Shown here: piece after piece, positions 8,592-15,593 of the stretch | How the letters are laid out: the number at the start of each line of letters is the position of its first letter | Numbering within the stretch: position 1 is the stretch's first letter | From: an uncultured Mollicutes bacterium | GTDB lineage: Bacteria; Bacillota_I; Bacilli_A; RFN20; CAG-826 | Direction of reading: 5' to 3' | DNA length: 18,851 nucleotides | Assembly (NCBI GenBank): GCA_937893635.1 | Contig: CALBGF010000196.1 | Location: 1 to 18,851, forward strand | Notes under the pieces: model-generated | What the model was told of the DNA's origin: nothing | Database searches by the model: none | The model's input: only the letters and a program-made list of their open reading frames with translations | Made by a program: the position numbers and the translations under genes

Positions 8592-8622
8592 TTTTACATC
8601 TCCTTAATTTTTTAACTGAATT

Positions 8623-8631
8623 ATTATAACA
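8623..8631 (-). promoter_or_regulatory. Extended -10 promoter of pnp
   Basis: On the minus strand TGTTATAAT: a perfect TATAAT (8623-8628) preceded by TGn at 8629-8631. No good -35 box lies 16-18 bases upstream, which fits an extended -10 promoter. It gives a leader of roughly 25 bases. Confidence 0.7.
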
Positions 8632-8679
8632 TAGATATTTAATCTTTATTACACAAATTTTACTTTTTAAGCATATTTT

Positions 8680-8721
8680 AAAAAAATCCCATTATGATAT
8701 CGCTACCATAATTAAGGATTT
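8680..8721 (-). terminator. Intrinsic terminator of the AKR-AKR-DUF1893 operon
   Basis: A two-part stem: AAATCC/GGATTT (8684-8689 with 8716-8721) outside and ATTATG/CATAAT (8691-8696 with 8707-8712) inside, with a small unpaired region between. On the minus strand it ends in GGGATTTTTTT. It begins 26 bases after the stop codon at 8748. Confidence 0.75.
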
Positions 8722-8747
8722 GCTATTTTTTCTTTTATAAACACAAA

Positions 8748-9173
8748 TTAATAGTTATTACCATACATTGCTTCAAGTTTATTTTTCATTTTCAAATAAG
8801 CAATTTCTTCATCTTCATCGTTTATTACTAATTCTTCCATGATACACATTCCGTTTTTTGCTCTATTAATGATATATGGAACAATGTTTTTATAAGAAAC
8901 TTTTATTTCTTTTGTATCAAGATATTTTTTAGCAATTTCAGATATTGTCTCCGCATAAATTTCTTTAATTCCTGCTTTAATAAATAGCATTGCTGCAGCT
9001 TTTCCCACAACAACATCCGCAAGTGAAAATCCTTTTAAATCTTTGTTTTCTTTTATTAAAGTTATCATCGGAGCAATTCCGCGTTTATCACTAATAATTA
9101 CTTCTTCATCTTTAACAAGAGCAATTGTATGTCCTTTTAAACATTCTTTTGCTTTTTCTAAATCTTTATTCAT
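8748..9173 (-). CDS. DUF1893 family protein (TM1506-like)
   Basis: A 141-residue cytoplasmic protein assigned to DUF1893 from V-V-G-K-A-A-A at residues 55-61, the Y-A-E-T-I-S segment at 73-78 and N-G-M-C-x-M-E near 107-113. From memory, the founding structure (Thermotoga TM1506) has a cytidine-deaminase-like fold. The zinc-binding H/C-x-E and P-C-x-x-C motifs of true deaminases are absent here, so deaminase activity is not supported. No established function. The ATG at 9173 is preferred to one at 9203, which would overlap the upstream gene by 23 bases and add a nonconserved tail; GTAGGA sits just before 9173. It is the last gene of the operon, 7 bases after the second reductase, pointing to an accessory role for the Fe-S reductases (inference). 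Confidence 0.75.
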   Translation of the reverse strand: MNKDLEKAKECLKGHTIALVKDEEVIISDKRGIAPMITLIKENKDLKGFSLADVVVGKAAAMLFIKAGIKEIYAETISEIAKKYLDTKEIKVSYKNIVPYIINRAKNGMCIMEELVINDEDEEIAYLKMKNKLEAMYGNNY

Positions 9174-9180
9174 AGTAATC

Positions 9181-10281
9181 CTACTCACCGAAATAATTAG
9201 CAATTTCTTTCATACGTTCTTGTTGTTTTACTTTAAATGGACAACGCATATTACAATGTCCACATTTTAAACAATTACTAGCTTTAATCACTAATTTAGA
9301 ATAATGGTTATGCGCCATTTTATCTCCTGCTAAAGAAAGGTCGTAATATTTATTTACTAAACCAATATCAATTTTAGCTGGACATGGTTGACAGTGATTA
9401 CAATATACACAATTTCCAACCGCAGACTTTGGTGTAAATTCACCAATTAATGAATAATCATTATCTTCTTTTTTAGATTTTAAAAATGGTAATAATTCAT
9501 GTAAATCTTTTAAATTTCTTACACCAGGTACCGCAACTAAAACACCAGGTCGATCAAGAACATATTGTAAGCATTGATTTTTGGTTAATGCTTTTTTAAA
9601 AGGTGATCTCGCATCACTTAATAGTTGTCCACCATGGAATGGTTTCATAACTGAAATACCAATATTTTCAATTTGACATCTTCTAAATAATTTAGCGCGT
9701 TCTAAAGTACTACCAATACCATATTCATCGCCACATTCTAAATCATAAGCCGGATTAATCGAAAACATCATCATATCTACTAAACCAATATCAATAACTT
9801 TATTAGCTACGGATGGAGTATGACTAGAAAATCCAATATGATGAATAACGCCTTTATTTTTTAGTTCAACTAAATAATCTAAAATACCATTCTTTTTAAT
9901 AGCTTCAAAATCATCATCTTCATCAATACAATGTAAGAAGCCAAAATCAACATAATCTGTACCAAGTTGCTCTAATTCCCAAGCAAAAGTCTTTTTAATT
10001 TGATTAAGATTTCTTGACCAGCCATAGTCTCCATTAGCGTTATAAACAGCGCCAAAATGTACTTGGATATATACTTTGTCTCTTATTCCTTTAATTGCTT
10101 TTCCAAATGGCTTATAAACAATACTTCCACCGGCACATAAATCAAAGAAATTAATACCATTTGCAATAGCTTCTTTAATTACTTTTTCAATTTCTTCTTC
10201 CGAGCTTCCTTGAATACCACCCATTCCTAATCCTAATGGGTTAATAAGTTCATTTCCTTTTGGTAATTTACGTAATTTCAT
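9181..10281 (-). CDS. Aldo/keto reductase with C-terminal 2[4Fe-4S] ferredoxin-like domain (second of two)
   Basis: 366 residues. A TIM-barrel aldo/keto reductase domain spans about 1-280, followed by an Fe-S tail with C291, C294, C297, C300 (ending C-P) and C337, C340, C343, C347 (ending C-P), enough for two [4Fe-4S] clusters. Family role: oxidoreduction of carbonyl or related substrates with electron flow through the clusters; the substrate is unknown. Of the usual catalytic tetrad, D47, probably Y56 and H117 are present. The lysine expected in the strand at about 70-78 is not there; the segment reads Y-I-Q-V-H-F-G. As I recall, this Q-V-H variant recurs in a clostridial subfamily, so it may be a distinct chemistry rather than decay. 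The ATG overlaps the TAA of the upstream reductase by one base (TAATG). AAAAGGAG lies 11 bases upstream, inside that gene. Confidence 0.92.
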   Translation of the reverse strand: MKLRKLPKGNELINPLGLGMGGIQGSSEEEIEKVIKEAIANGINFFDLCAGGSIVYKPFGKAIKGIRDKVYIQVHFGAVYNANGDYGWSRNLNQIKKTFAWELEQLGTDYVDFGFLHCIDEDDDFEAIKKNGILDYLVELKNKGVIHHIGFSSHTPSVANKVIDIGLVDMMMFSINPAYDLECGDEYGIGSTLERAKLFRRCQIENIGISVMKPFHGGQLLSDARSPFKKALTKNQCLQYVLDRPGVLVAVPGVRNLKDLHELLPFLKSKKEDNDYSLIGEFTPKSAVGNCVYCNHCQPCPAKIDIGLVNKYYDLSLAGDKMAHNHYSKLVIKASNCLKCGHCNMRCPFKVKQQERMKEIANYFGE

Positions 10282-11393
10282 TACTTTTCAAACTCCTTTT
10301 TAACATCTTCTAATAAGTTACGAATTGGTAGGTGTTGTGGGCAAATTCTTTCACATTTTCCACATTTAATACAATCTGAAGCCTTTCCGTTATTAATGGT
10401 ATAAACCATATTGTAGTAATAATCGGCATTCCAATCGTGATAAATATTTTTAGCATTTAAGCAAGAAAACAAATTTGGAATAGCAATATGCTTTGGACAA
10501 CCATCAATGCAATATCTACAGCCAGTACATGGAATGAGTTTCAATTCTTTAAATACTTTGCAAACTTCATCAATTGCTTCTTTTTCTTTATCATTTAATG
10601 GCTTAAAATTCTTCATATATGATAAATTATCTTGCATTTGTGCCATATTTGACATACCAGAAAGAACCATAAATATTCCATTAAAACTTGCGGCAAATCT
10701 AATTGCGTAACTTGCATAGCTTCCGCCATTTAAGTTATCTAATATGTCTTTCGCTTTTTGTGGAAGATTAACTAAACTACCACCCTTAACAGGTTCCATA
10801 ACAATTACTGGTTTATGATATTTTTGACATACTTCATAGCAAAGTCGAGATTGAATGGCATGGTCATTATAATCAACGTAATTAAATTGAATTTGTACTA
10901 CTTCAATTTGCGGATATTCTTTTAATATTTCTTCTAATACTTCGGCTTTATCATGGAAAGAAATACCAAAATGTTTAATTTTTCCTTCTTTTTTAAGTTT
11001 AAGTGCTGTTTCATAAGCATGACATTTTTTATATTTTTCAAAGATATCTTTACTTTGGGCATGCATTAAATAAAAATCAAAATATTCAAGACCACATTCT
11101 TTTAATTGCTTTTCAAATAATGGTCTTATTTCTTCTTCTTTATTAAAATAAGATGTTGATAATTTGTTTGTGAATATGTATTTATCACGTGGATATCTTT
11201 TTACTAAGCAATCACGTAAAGCTCCTTCGCTTAATCCATCTACATACATATGAGCGGTATCAAAATAATTAAATCCTTGGCCGAGATAATAATCAATCAT
11301 TTTAGAAAATTCTTCATAATCAACTTCTTTGCCTTTCATTGGGAGACGCATACAACCAAAGCCAAAATTCTTCTTTACATTTTCAAAATACAT
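10281..11393 (-). CDS. Aldo/keto reductase with C-terminal 2[4Fe-4S] ferredoxin-like domain (first of two)
   Basis: 370 residues with the same two-part design as its downstream neighbour but clearly diverged. The aldo/keto reductase barrel covers about 1-275 with the full tetrad visible: D45 (Y-F-D-T-A), Y50, K77 (T-N-K-L) and H111 (L-M-H-A-Q). The C-terminal Fe-S region has C289, C292, C295, C299 (ending C-P) and C341, C344, C347, C351 (ending C-P). The family (COG1453 type) is common in anaerobes; substrates are mostly unknown. The ribosome site GTGAGGT (11401-11407) precedes the ATG at normal spacing. It is first in a tight operon with the second reductase and DUF1893. Side-by-side paralogues, one with the catalytic lysine and one without, may work as a pair. 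Confidence 0.93.
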   Translation of the reverse strand: MYFENVKKNFGFGCMRLPMKGKEVDYEEFSKMIDYYLGQGFNYFDTAHMYVDGLSEGALRDCLVKRYPRDKYIFTNKLSTSYFNKEEEIRPLFEKQLKECGLEYFDFYLMHAQSKDIFEKYKKCHAYETALKLKKEGKIKHFGISFHDKAEVLEEILKEYPQIEVVQIQFNYVDYNDHAIQSRLCYEVCQKYHKPVIVMEPVKGGSLVNLPQKAKDILDNLNGGSYASYAIRFAASFNGIFMVLSGMSNMAQMQDNLSYMKNFKPLNDKEKEAIDEVCKVFKELKLIPCTGCRYCIDGCPKHIAIPNLFSCLNAKNIYHDWNADYYYNMVYTINNGKASDCIKCGKCERICPQHLPIRNLLEDVKKEFEK

Positions 11394-11418
11394 GTTATTT
11401 ACCTCACTTTATATTTAC

Positions 11419-11449
11419 AATATAAAACCTAAAGCGAACTTTAGGTCAA
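11419..11449 (-). promoter_or_regulatory. Possible promoter of the reductase operon, overlapping a terminator
   Basis: On the minus strand TTGACC (11444-11449) and TATATT (11419-11424) are separated by 19 bases, longer than ideal. Both boxes flank the terminator hairpin of the upstream gene, which would make up most of the spacer. Confidence 0.35.
11421..11446 (-). terminator. Intrinsic terminator of the alpha/beta hydrolase gene
   Basis: A perfect 8-base-pair stem (11427-11434 with 11439-11446) closed by a TTCG tetraloop on the minus strand and followed by TTTATATT. It begins 6 bases after the stop codon at 11453. The T tract is weak, so some read-through into the reductase operon is possible. 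Confidence 0.65.
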
Positions 11450-11452
11450 TAA

Positions 11453-12340
11453 TTATTTAAAAAATTCTATCATTTTATTAATAGCAATTTGCGATTCTTT
11501 TAATTCTGGAAGCATTGCTACATAAGCATGTGATAAGGACTTTTCACCCACTAAATCTAAAAATTCGTATTTTATTTGATATTTGTCAAAAGATTTTACA
11601 AGATTTCTACTATAGTGGCGCAAAAAATCGCCTTTACCAGTTACTAAGAATGGTTTAGATATACTTCTAACAAGTTCTTCATTTTCAGGATTAACATATG
11701 GATAAAAGTTTGCTTTTTTATATTTATTTCCGTAAATAAATTTTGGTAAAAACATACCAATTTGATCAAATTTTGTTGTATAAAACATGCCACTTATTAA
11801 TCCAATTGCTTGAATAGAAGGAATAATTTCTTTTACATTAAAAGACTTTCTAATTTTTTCATTATTTTTAAAAGCCGATAAATAATATGCTAAATAAGCA
11901 CCGGCACTATCGCCAACAAGGAACAAATTATTTATGTCTCCGTTATAATTAATCGCTACTTCATTAATATTATTAATAGCCTCTACTAAGTCATTAAAAA
12001 TATCAAAAATATAACAATCAGGAATAAGAGGATATTCTACGCAAAATACTACAAACCCTTTTAAAGCTAAATCAGCACAAAAAAGTTTATTTACTTCTTT
12101 TTTACCTAATAAAAATCCTCCACCATGAATATTAATAATTACCGGTAATTTTTCTTTATTACCTTTTGGATAATAAATATCCATCTTATGAATATCTAAA
12201 TTATCACTCAAATAAGAAACATTAGAAATACACTCCACCTTATCAAAAGGAAAAGGGTGTTCTAATTCTCTTTTTGTTAGCCATTTTTCTAACATTTTTT
12301 CTTGTTTTTTGACTTGTGTTTTTAAAAGTTTTTTTAGCAT
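11453..12340 (-). CDS. Alpha/beta hydrolase, HSL-type esterase/lipase family
   Basis: 295 residues, predicted cytoplasmic ester or lipid hydrolase of the Aes/hormone-sensitive-lipase type (alpha/beta hydrolase fold 3). The oxyanion-hole motif H-G-G-G is at 72-75 and the nucleophile elbow G-D-S-A-G at 143-147, with Ser145. The best candidates for the rest of the triad are Asp238 (G-K-G-D-F) and His271 (L-S-H-A-Y). Residues 1-30 form a Lys-rich amphipathic segment (M-L-K-K-L-L-K...) that could touch the membrane; there is no true signal peptide. The natural substrate is not evident. Ribosome site GGTGAT is just before the ATG. The gene is divergent from the MreB-family gene, with 89 bases between start codons, and has its own terminator. 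Confidence 0.92.
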   Translation of the reverse strand: MLKKLLKTQVKKQEKMLEKWLTKRELEHPFPFDKVECISNVSYLSDNLDIHKMDIYYPKGNKEKLPVIINIHGGGFLLGKKEVNKLFCADLALKGFVVFCVEYPLIPDCYIFDIFNDLVEAINNINEVAINYNGDINNLFLVGDSAGAYLAYYLSAFKNNEKIRKSFNVKEIIPSIQAIGLISGMFYTTKFDQIGMFLPKFIYGNKYKKANFYPYVNPENEELVRSISKPFLVTGKGDFLRHYSRNLVKSFDKYQIKYEFLDLVGEKSLSHAYVAMLPELKESQIAINKMIEFFK

Positions 12341-12355
12341 ATTATCACCAACTTT

Positions 12356-12361
12356 ATTTTA
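12356..12361 (-). promoter_or_regulatory. Possible -10 box of the alpha/beta hydrolase gene
   Basis: TAAAAT on the minus strand (5 of 6 to TATAAT), 15 bases before the ATG; a weak TTGTAG lies 18 bases further upstream. The start point would leave a very short leader. The divergent 89-base region is very AT-rich, and I cannot place an MreB-side promoter with confidence. Confidence 0.3.
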
Positions 12362-12429
12362 CAATATTTTTATTACAATCTACAATTAAAAAAATAAATG
12401 TGATAAACTTAAATAACGAGGTGATTAGA

Positions 12430-13401
12430 ATGTTTAATAAAAGCATCGCAATTGATTTAGGAACAAGTAATACTGTTGTTTATATTAAACCTAATGGTAT
12501 CATTTTTAATGAACCAACTTGTATTGCTGTTAATGAAGCAAATAATCATACTTATGCCGTCGGATATGAAGCCGCTAAACTTATTGGACGTACTCCGCAA
12601 GGTATTAAAATTATTAATCCTATTAAAAATGGTGCGATTGCGGATTTAGACGCTACAGCGCAATTTATATCCACTATCTTCCGTTTTACTAAACACTCTC
12701 GTCACTTAAAACGAGCAAATTTATTAATTACCGCACACTCTAATTTAACACCTGTGGAAGTAAGTATTTTAAAGCAACTAGGAAAGAAATTAGGTTGTAA
12801 AAAAATAACTATTGAAGATAAAGCAAAGATGGCTGCTATCGGATCTGACGTTGATGTTAACTCTTCCAAAGGTTCAATGATTGTTGATATTGGTGGAGGC
12901 ACTACTGATGTATGTGTCTTATCGGTTGGTAAAGTATCCGTAGCAAAATCCATTCCAAATGCTGGACAAATGATTGATGAAGCTATTGTTCGTTATATGC
13001 GTATCAATCATCATATTAAAATCGGAAATAAAAATGCTGAATATATTAAAATGAAAATTGGTTCTGTTGGAGATAATTACGAAAATCGTTTATTACAAGT
13101 TAGTGGTGTAAGTATTGAAACATCTTTACCACATAGTGTCATCATCAATACTCAGTCAATAAGCGAAGTAATTAAACCCATCATCCAAGTTATTGTCGAT
13201 GTCGTTCGTGATACATTATTTATCACTCCACCCGAATTAGCGGGTGATATCGTCGAAAATGGTATTGCTTTGACTGGCGGTGTTGCCTTACTTAACGGAT
13301 TAAGAGAGACATTAGAAAAAGAACTTAATGTCCCAGTTCGTATTACCGCTGACCCATTACTTTCAACAATTGAAGGATGTAAAACTACTTTAAGAAGTTA
13401 A
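12430..13401 (+). CDS. mreB: MreB/Mbl-family actin-like protein with altered catalytic loop
   Basis: 323 residues, the usual core length of MreB, the membrane-associated filament that guides cell-wall synthesis or cell shape. Visible actin-fold motifs: phosphate-1 I-D-L-G-T-S-N-T (8-15), phosphate-2 D-I-G-G-G-T-T-D (153-160) and adenosine motif L-T-G-G-V-A-L-L (281-288, where V replaces a Gly). The loop that normally reads E-E-P-x-x-A-A-[IV]-G is E-D-K-A-K-M-A-A-I-G (129-138), so the catalytic Glu position is Lys131 and the Pro is Ala. Mg and phosphate sites look kept, so nucleotide binding is likely but hydrolysis may be slow. The ATG at 12430 is chosen for GAGGTGAT directly upstream; a longer frame from 12316 would run through the divergent promoter region. 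No mreC or mreD is nearby, suggesting a secondary paralogue (inference). Confidence 0.88.
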   Translation: MFNKSIAIDLGTSNTVVYIKPNGIIFNEPTCIAVNEANNHTYAVGYEAAKLIGRTPQGIKIINPIKNGAIADLDATAQFISTIFRFTKHSRHLKRANLLITAHSNLTPVEVSILKQLGKKLGCKKITIEDKAKMAAIGSDVDVNSSKGSMIVDIGGGTTDVCVLSVGKVSVAKSIPNAGQMIDEAIVRYMRINHHIKIGNKNAEYIKMKIGSVGDNYENRLLQVSGVSIETSLPHSVIINTQSISEVIKPIIQVIVDVVRDTLFITPPELAGDIVENGIALTGGVALLNGLRETLEKELNVPVRITADPLLSTIEGCKTTLRS

Positions 13402-13412
13402 TTGAATTACTT

Positions 13413-14705
13413 TTATAAATTTGCTAACACTTCGTCTAGCACTTTTTCAACACGAGAATATTTTTTAACTTTCTTTTTAAGAAGTTTACCTTTAAAAACG
13501 ACATATTGTGGATTACGTAATGAAGATAAATCATTTAAAGGATTTTCCTTAACTATTAATAAGTCTCCGCTTTTATTAACTTCAATACTACCTGTAATAT
13601 CACTAACTCCTGCAATATTAGCATTAACTAATGTAGCAGTATGAAGTGCAAATTTATTAGAAACACCTTTTATACATTTTGTGAAATATACTAATTCTCT
13701 CCACATATCGTAATGAGTTACTAATGGACATCCAGTGTCGGTTCCTAAACCAACTTGGATGCCTTTTTTTAGGCACTTTTCTAAAAATTCAATCATACCA
13801 TTTAATAACACATGTGTATTATATTTTACAATATCATCATATCCTAATGGCTTTGGATCAAGCATTGCAAGCGGCATAGCAGGAGAAAATGTGGCTACAT
13901 ACGCTCCACCATGATTTTTAAATAAATCCACCAATTCATCACTAACTTTAGCACCATGCTCAATAGTATCGACACCATTTAAAATAGCTTCTTTGACTCC
14001 TTCCTCACCTTCAACATGAGCCGCTACTTTAAGACCTAATTCATGAGCTTTAGTTGTACATGCTTTAATCATACTTGGAACCATTTTTAACAAACCAATA
14101 ACGCCTTTTTCTTTGGTATCAAGAATCCCTCCGGTAATCATCAATTTAATTAAATCGGCTCCTTGAGAATTACATTCTTCAACCATTTTAATAGCTTCTT
14201 CATTATTTCTTGCGGGTTTAGCAACTGTTCCATCCATATGGCCATTTATTACTCCAATTGCATAGTTAGAAGCAAGAATTCTTGGCCCTAAGTATTTATT
14301 CTTTTTAATCAAATCGCGCAATCTAGCATCAAAATCATCAATTCCCCCAACTGTGCGAATTGTAGTTACTCCTGAAAGCAATTCTTTTTCAGCATTTTTT
14401 TGACATATTTTAATTCCAATTTTTCTAGTTATTTCATATTTAGAAATAAAGGCAACTAACTTTTTTAAATCTCCAACTTTCTTTTTCGATGGTTTCCCGC
14501 TAGCGGGCAAATGAACGTGTAAGTTTATTAATCCAGGAATAACATAACTTCCTTTTAAATCAATAATTTTTGCATCTTTATTAGTAATATTTTGACTAAT
14601 TGAAGTAATTATTCCGTCTTCAATTAAAATATCATAATTCATTAATAAGTCACTATTTAGTTTTCCATCGTATATGTTGCCATTTTTTAATAATAATTTT
14701 TCCAT
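13413..14705 (-). CDS. Metal-dependent amidohydrolase, imidazolonepropionase/prolidase-like
   Basis: 430 residues, the usual length for the COG1228-type amidohydrolases, which hydrolyse amide or cyclic-amide bonds; members include imidazolonepropionase and Xaa-Pro dipeptidases. The composite beta domain is formed by residues 1-55 and about 375-410, around a TIM barrel. Metal ligands are visible: H63 and H65 (L-H-V-H), K187 (D-L-I-K-L, position of the carboxylated lysine), H230 (A-A-H-V-E-G), H250 (I-E-H-G) and D323 (G-T-D-T-G). The carboxylatable lysine favours the binuclear prolidase-like branch over mononuclear HutI; no other hut gene is nearby. The substrate is unproven. The gene is monocistronic and converges on the MreB gene with only 11 bases between stops. 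The strong Shine-Dalgarno is 49 bases from the ATG across a hairpin. Confidence 0.9.
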   Translation of the reverse strand: MEKLLLKNGNIYDGKLNSDLLMNYDILIEDGIITSISQNITNKDAKIIDLKGSYVIPGLINLHVHLPASGKPSKKKVGDLKKLVAFISKYEITRKIGIKICQKNAEKELLSGVTTIRTVGGIDDFDARLRDLIKKNKYLGPRILASNYAIGVINGHMDGTVAKPARNNEEAIKMVEECNSQGADLIKLMITGGILDTKEKGVIGLLKMVPSMIKACTTKAHELGLKVAAHVEGEEGVKEAILNGVDTIEHGAKVSDELVDLFKNHGGAYVATFSPAMPLAMLDPKPLGYDDIVKYNTHVLLNGMIEFLEKCLKKGIQVGLGTDTGCPLVTHYDMWRELVYFTKCIKGVSNKFALHTATLVNANIAGVSDITGSIEVNKSGDLLIVKENPLNDLSSLRNPQYVVFKGKLLKKKVKKYSRVEKVLDEVLANL

Positions 14706-14762
14706 TGTTTCTTATATTAATAGATGATAATTAGCAATTGTTATCTATTAATTTCTCCTTTT
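14706..14762 (-). promoter_or_regulatory. Distant Shine-Dalgarno and hairpin before the amidohydrolase ATG
   Basis: AAAAGGAG (14755-14762) is the only strong ribosome site. Between it and the ATG at 14705 lies a perfect 10-base-pair stem (14716-14725 with 14743-14752) with a 17-base loop that can itself pair as AATT/AATT. Linear spacing is 49 bases; with the hairpin folded it is 12. A TAA in frame at 14712-14714 excludes an upstream start. Confidence 0.5.
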
Positions 14763-14773
14763 TTATCACAAGC

Positions 14774-14806
14774 AAATTTATTTGATAAACTTAATGCTAT
14801 AAATTT
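14774..14806 (-). other. Second leader hairpin of the amidohydrolase gene
   Basis: A perfect 8-base inverted repeat (14774-14781 with 14799-14806) with a 17-base loop, all A/T in the stem. The region 14763-14871 shows several promoter-like TATAAT/TAAAAT matches but none I can single out. Confidence 0.3.
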
Positions 14807-14870
14807 ATAATTATTTTAGTACAATTTTTAATTATAAAACAAGATACTATCATATTTTCTTAATGAAGTA

Positions 14871-14923
14871 ACAAAAAAAGATAGCCAAGTTTCTTCATAA
14901 AAGAAATCTACAAATGCTATCTT
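14871..14923 (-). terminator. Intrinsic terminator of the ppa-tal operon
   Basis: An outer stem AAGATAGC/GCTATCTT (14878-14885 with 14916-14923) encloses an inner TTTCTT/AAGAAA stem and is followed on the minus strand by TTTTTTTG. It lies 33 bases after the transaldolase stop at 14957. Confidence 0.85.
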
Positions 14924-14956
14924 ATTAAAATAATATTTTTAAGAATAAATTAACAA

Positions 14957-15592
14957 TTATTTGCTTGCTGCGTCTTTAAATATTTTTAAGCCTGCATCAG
15001 TTAAAGGATGTTTAACCATTTTTTCTAATACTGCAAAAGGAATAGTAGCAATATCAGCACCAGCAAGAGCAGCTTGTTCAACATGCGCTAAATTACGAAT
15101 TGAAGCAGCAATTACTTGTGTCTCATATCCATAATTAGAAATCATTAGCATAATTTTTTCAATTAATTCGGCACCGCTATTCCCGGCATCATCAACTCTA
15201 CCCATAAATGGAGAAATATATGTTGCACCAGCTTCACAAGCCATAAGAGCTTGAGGAACAGAGAACACTAAGGTAACATTAGTTTTAATACCCAATTTAG
15301 TAAGTTCTGAACAAGCTTGAACACCATCCATAGTCATTGGTAATTTAATAACAATATTTTTATGAATTTTTGCTAATTCTTTTGCTTGAGCCACCATTTC
15401 ACTAGCGGAAGCTTCTGCCACTTCAGCGGAAATTGGTCCATTAACTAATTCCACGATTTCTTTAATAACGTCTTCTAATTTTCTTCCTTCTTTAGCAATT
15501 AAAGATGGATTAGTAGTAACACCACTAATGCAGCCCCATTTACTAGCTTCTCTAATACTTTCAATATTTGCGGTATCAATAAATAATTTCAT
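14957..15592 (-). CDS. tal: Transaldolase, small TalC/MipB subfamily
   Basis: 211 residues, the compact subfamily shared by TalC transaldolases and fructose-6-phosphate aldolases. It transfers the dihydroxyacetone unit between sugar phosphates in the non-oxidative pentose phosphate pathway, in the cytoplasm. Schiff-base Lys83 (I-V-I-K-L-P), Asp6 and Asn28 (T-T-N-P-S) are in place. Two positions that separate the activities point to transaldolase: Glu57 in S-A-E-V (Gln in fructose-6-phosphate aldolase) and Phe129 in S-P-F-M-G-R (Tyr in the aldolase). The F-M-G-R-V-D-D loop is also typical of transaldolase. The ATG lies 1 base after the pyrophosphatase stop, with AAAAAGGAG inside the end of that gene, so the two are cotranscribed and probably coupled. 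Confidence 0.95.
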   Translation of the reverse strand: MKLFIDTANIESIREASKWGCISGVTTNPSLIAKEGRKLEDVIKEIVELVNGPISAEVAEASASEMVAQAKELAKIHKNIVIKLPMTMDGVQACSELTKLGIKTNVTLVFSVPQALMACEAGATYISPFMGRVDDAGNSGAELIEKIMLMISNYGYETQVIAASIRNLAHVEQAALAGADIATIPFAVLEKMVKHPLTDAGLKIFKDAASK

Positions 15593-15593
15593 T

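Noticed and set aside
8294..8629. Plus-strand frame of 111 codons antisense to the start of pnp
   Set aside because: Leu/His-rich composition typical of a shadow of a coding strand; no ribosome site; runs over the pnp promoter.
8748..9173. DUF1893 protein as an active cytidine deaminase
   Set aside because: The fold may be related, but the zinc ligands H/C-x-E and P-C-x-x-C are not present.
12316..12429. Upstream extension of the MreB frame
   Set aside because: Would start inside the divergent hydrolase gene and add 38 residues not found in MreB; GAGGTGAT points to 12430.
13402..13644. Plus-strand frame of 80 codons just after the MreB gene
   Set aside because: Antisense to the amidohydrolase C-terminus; the ATG has no Shine-Dalgarno and the product looks like no protein.
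14957..15592. Fructose-6-phosphate aldolase as the activity of the small Tal-family protein
   Set aside because: Glu57 and Phe129 are the transaldolase residues; the aldolase has Gln and Tyr at these places.
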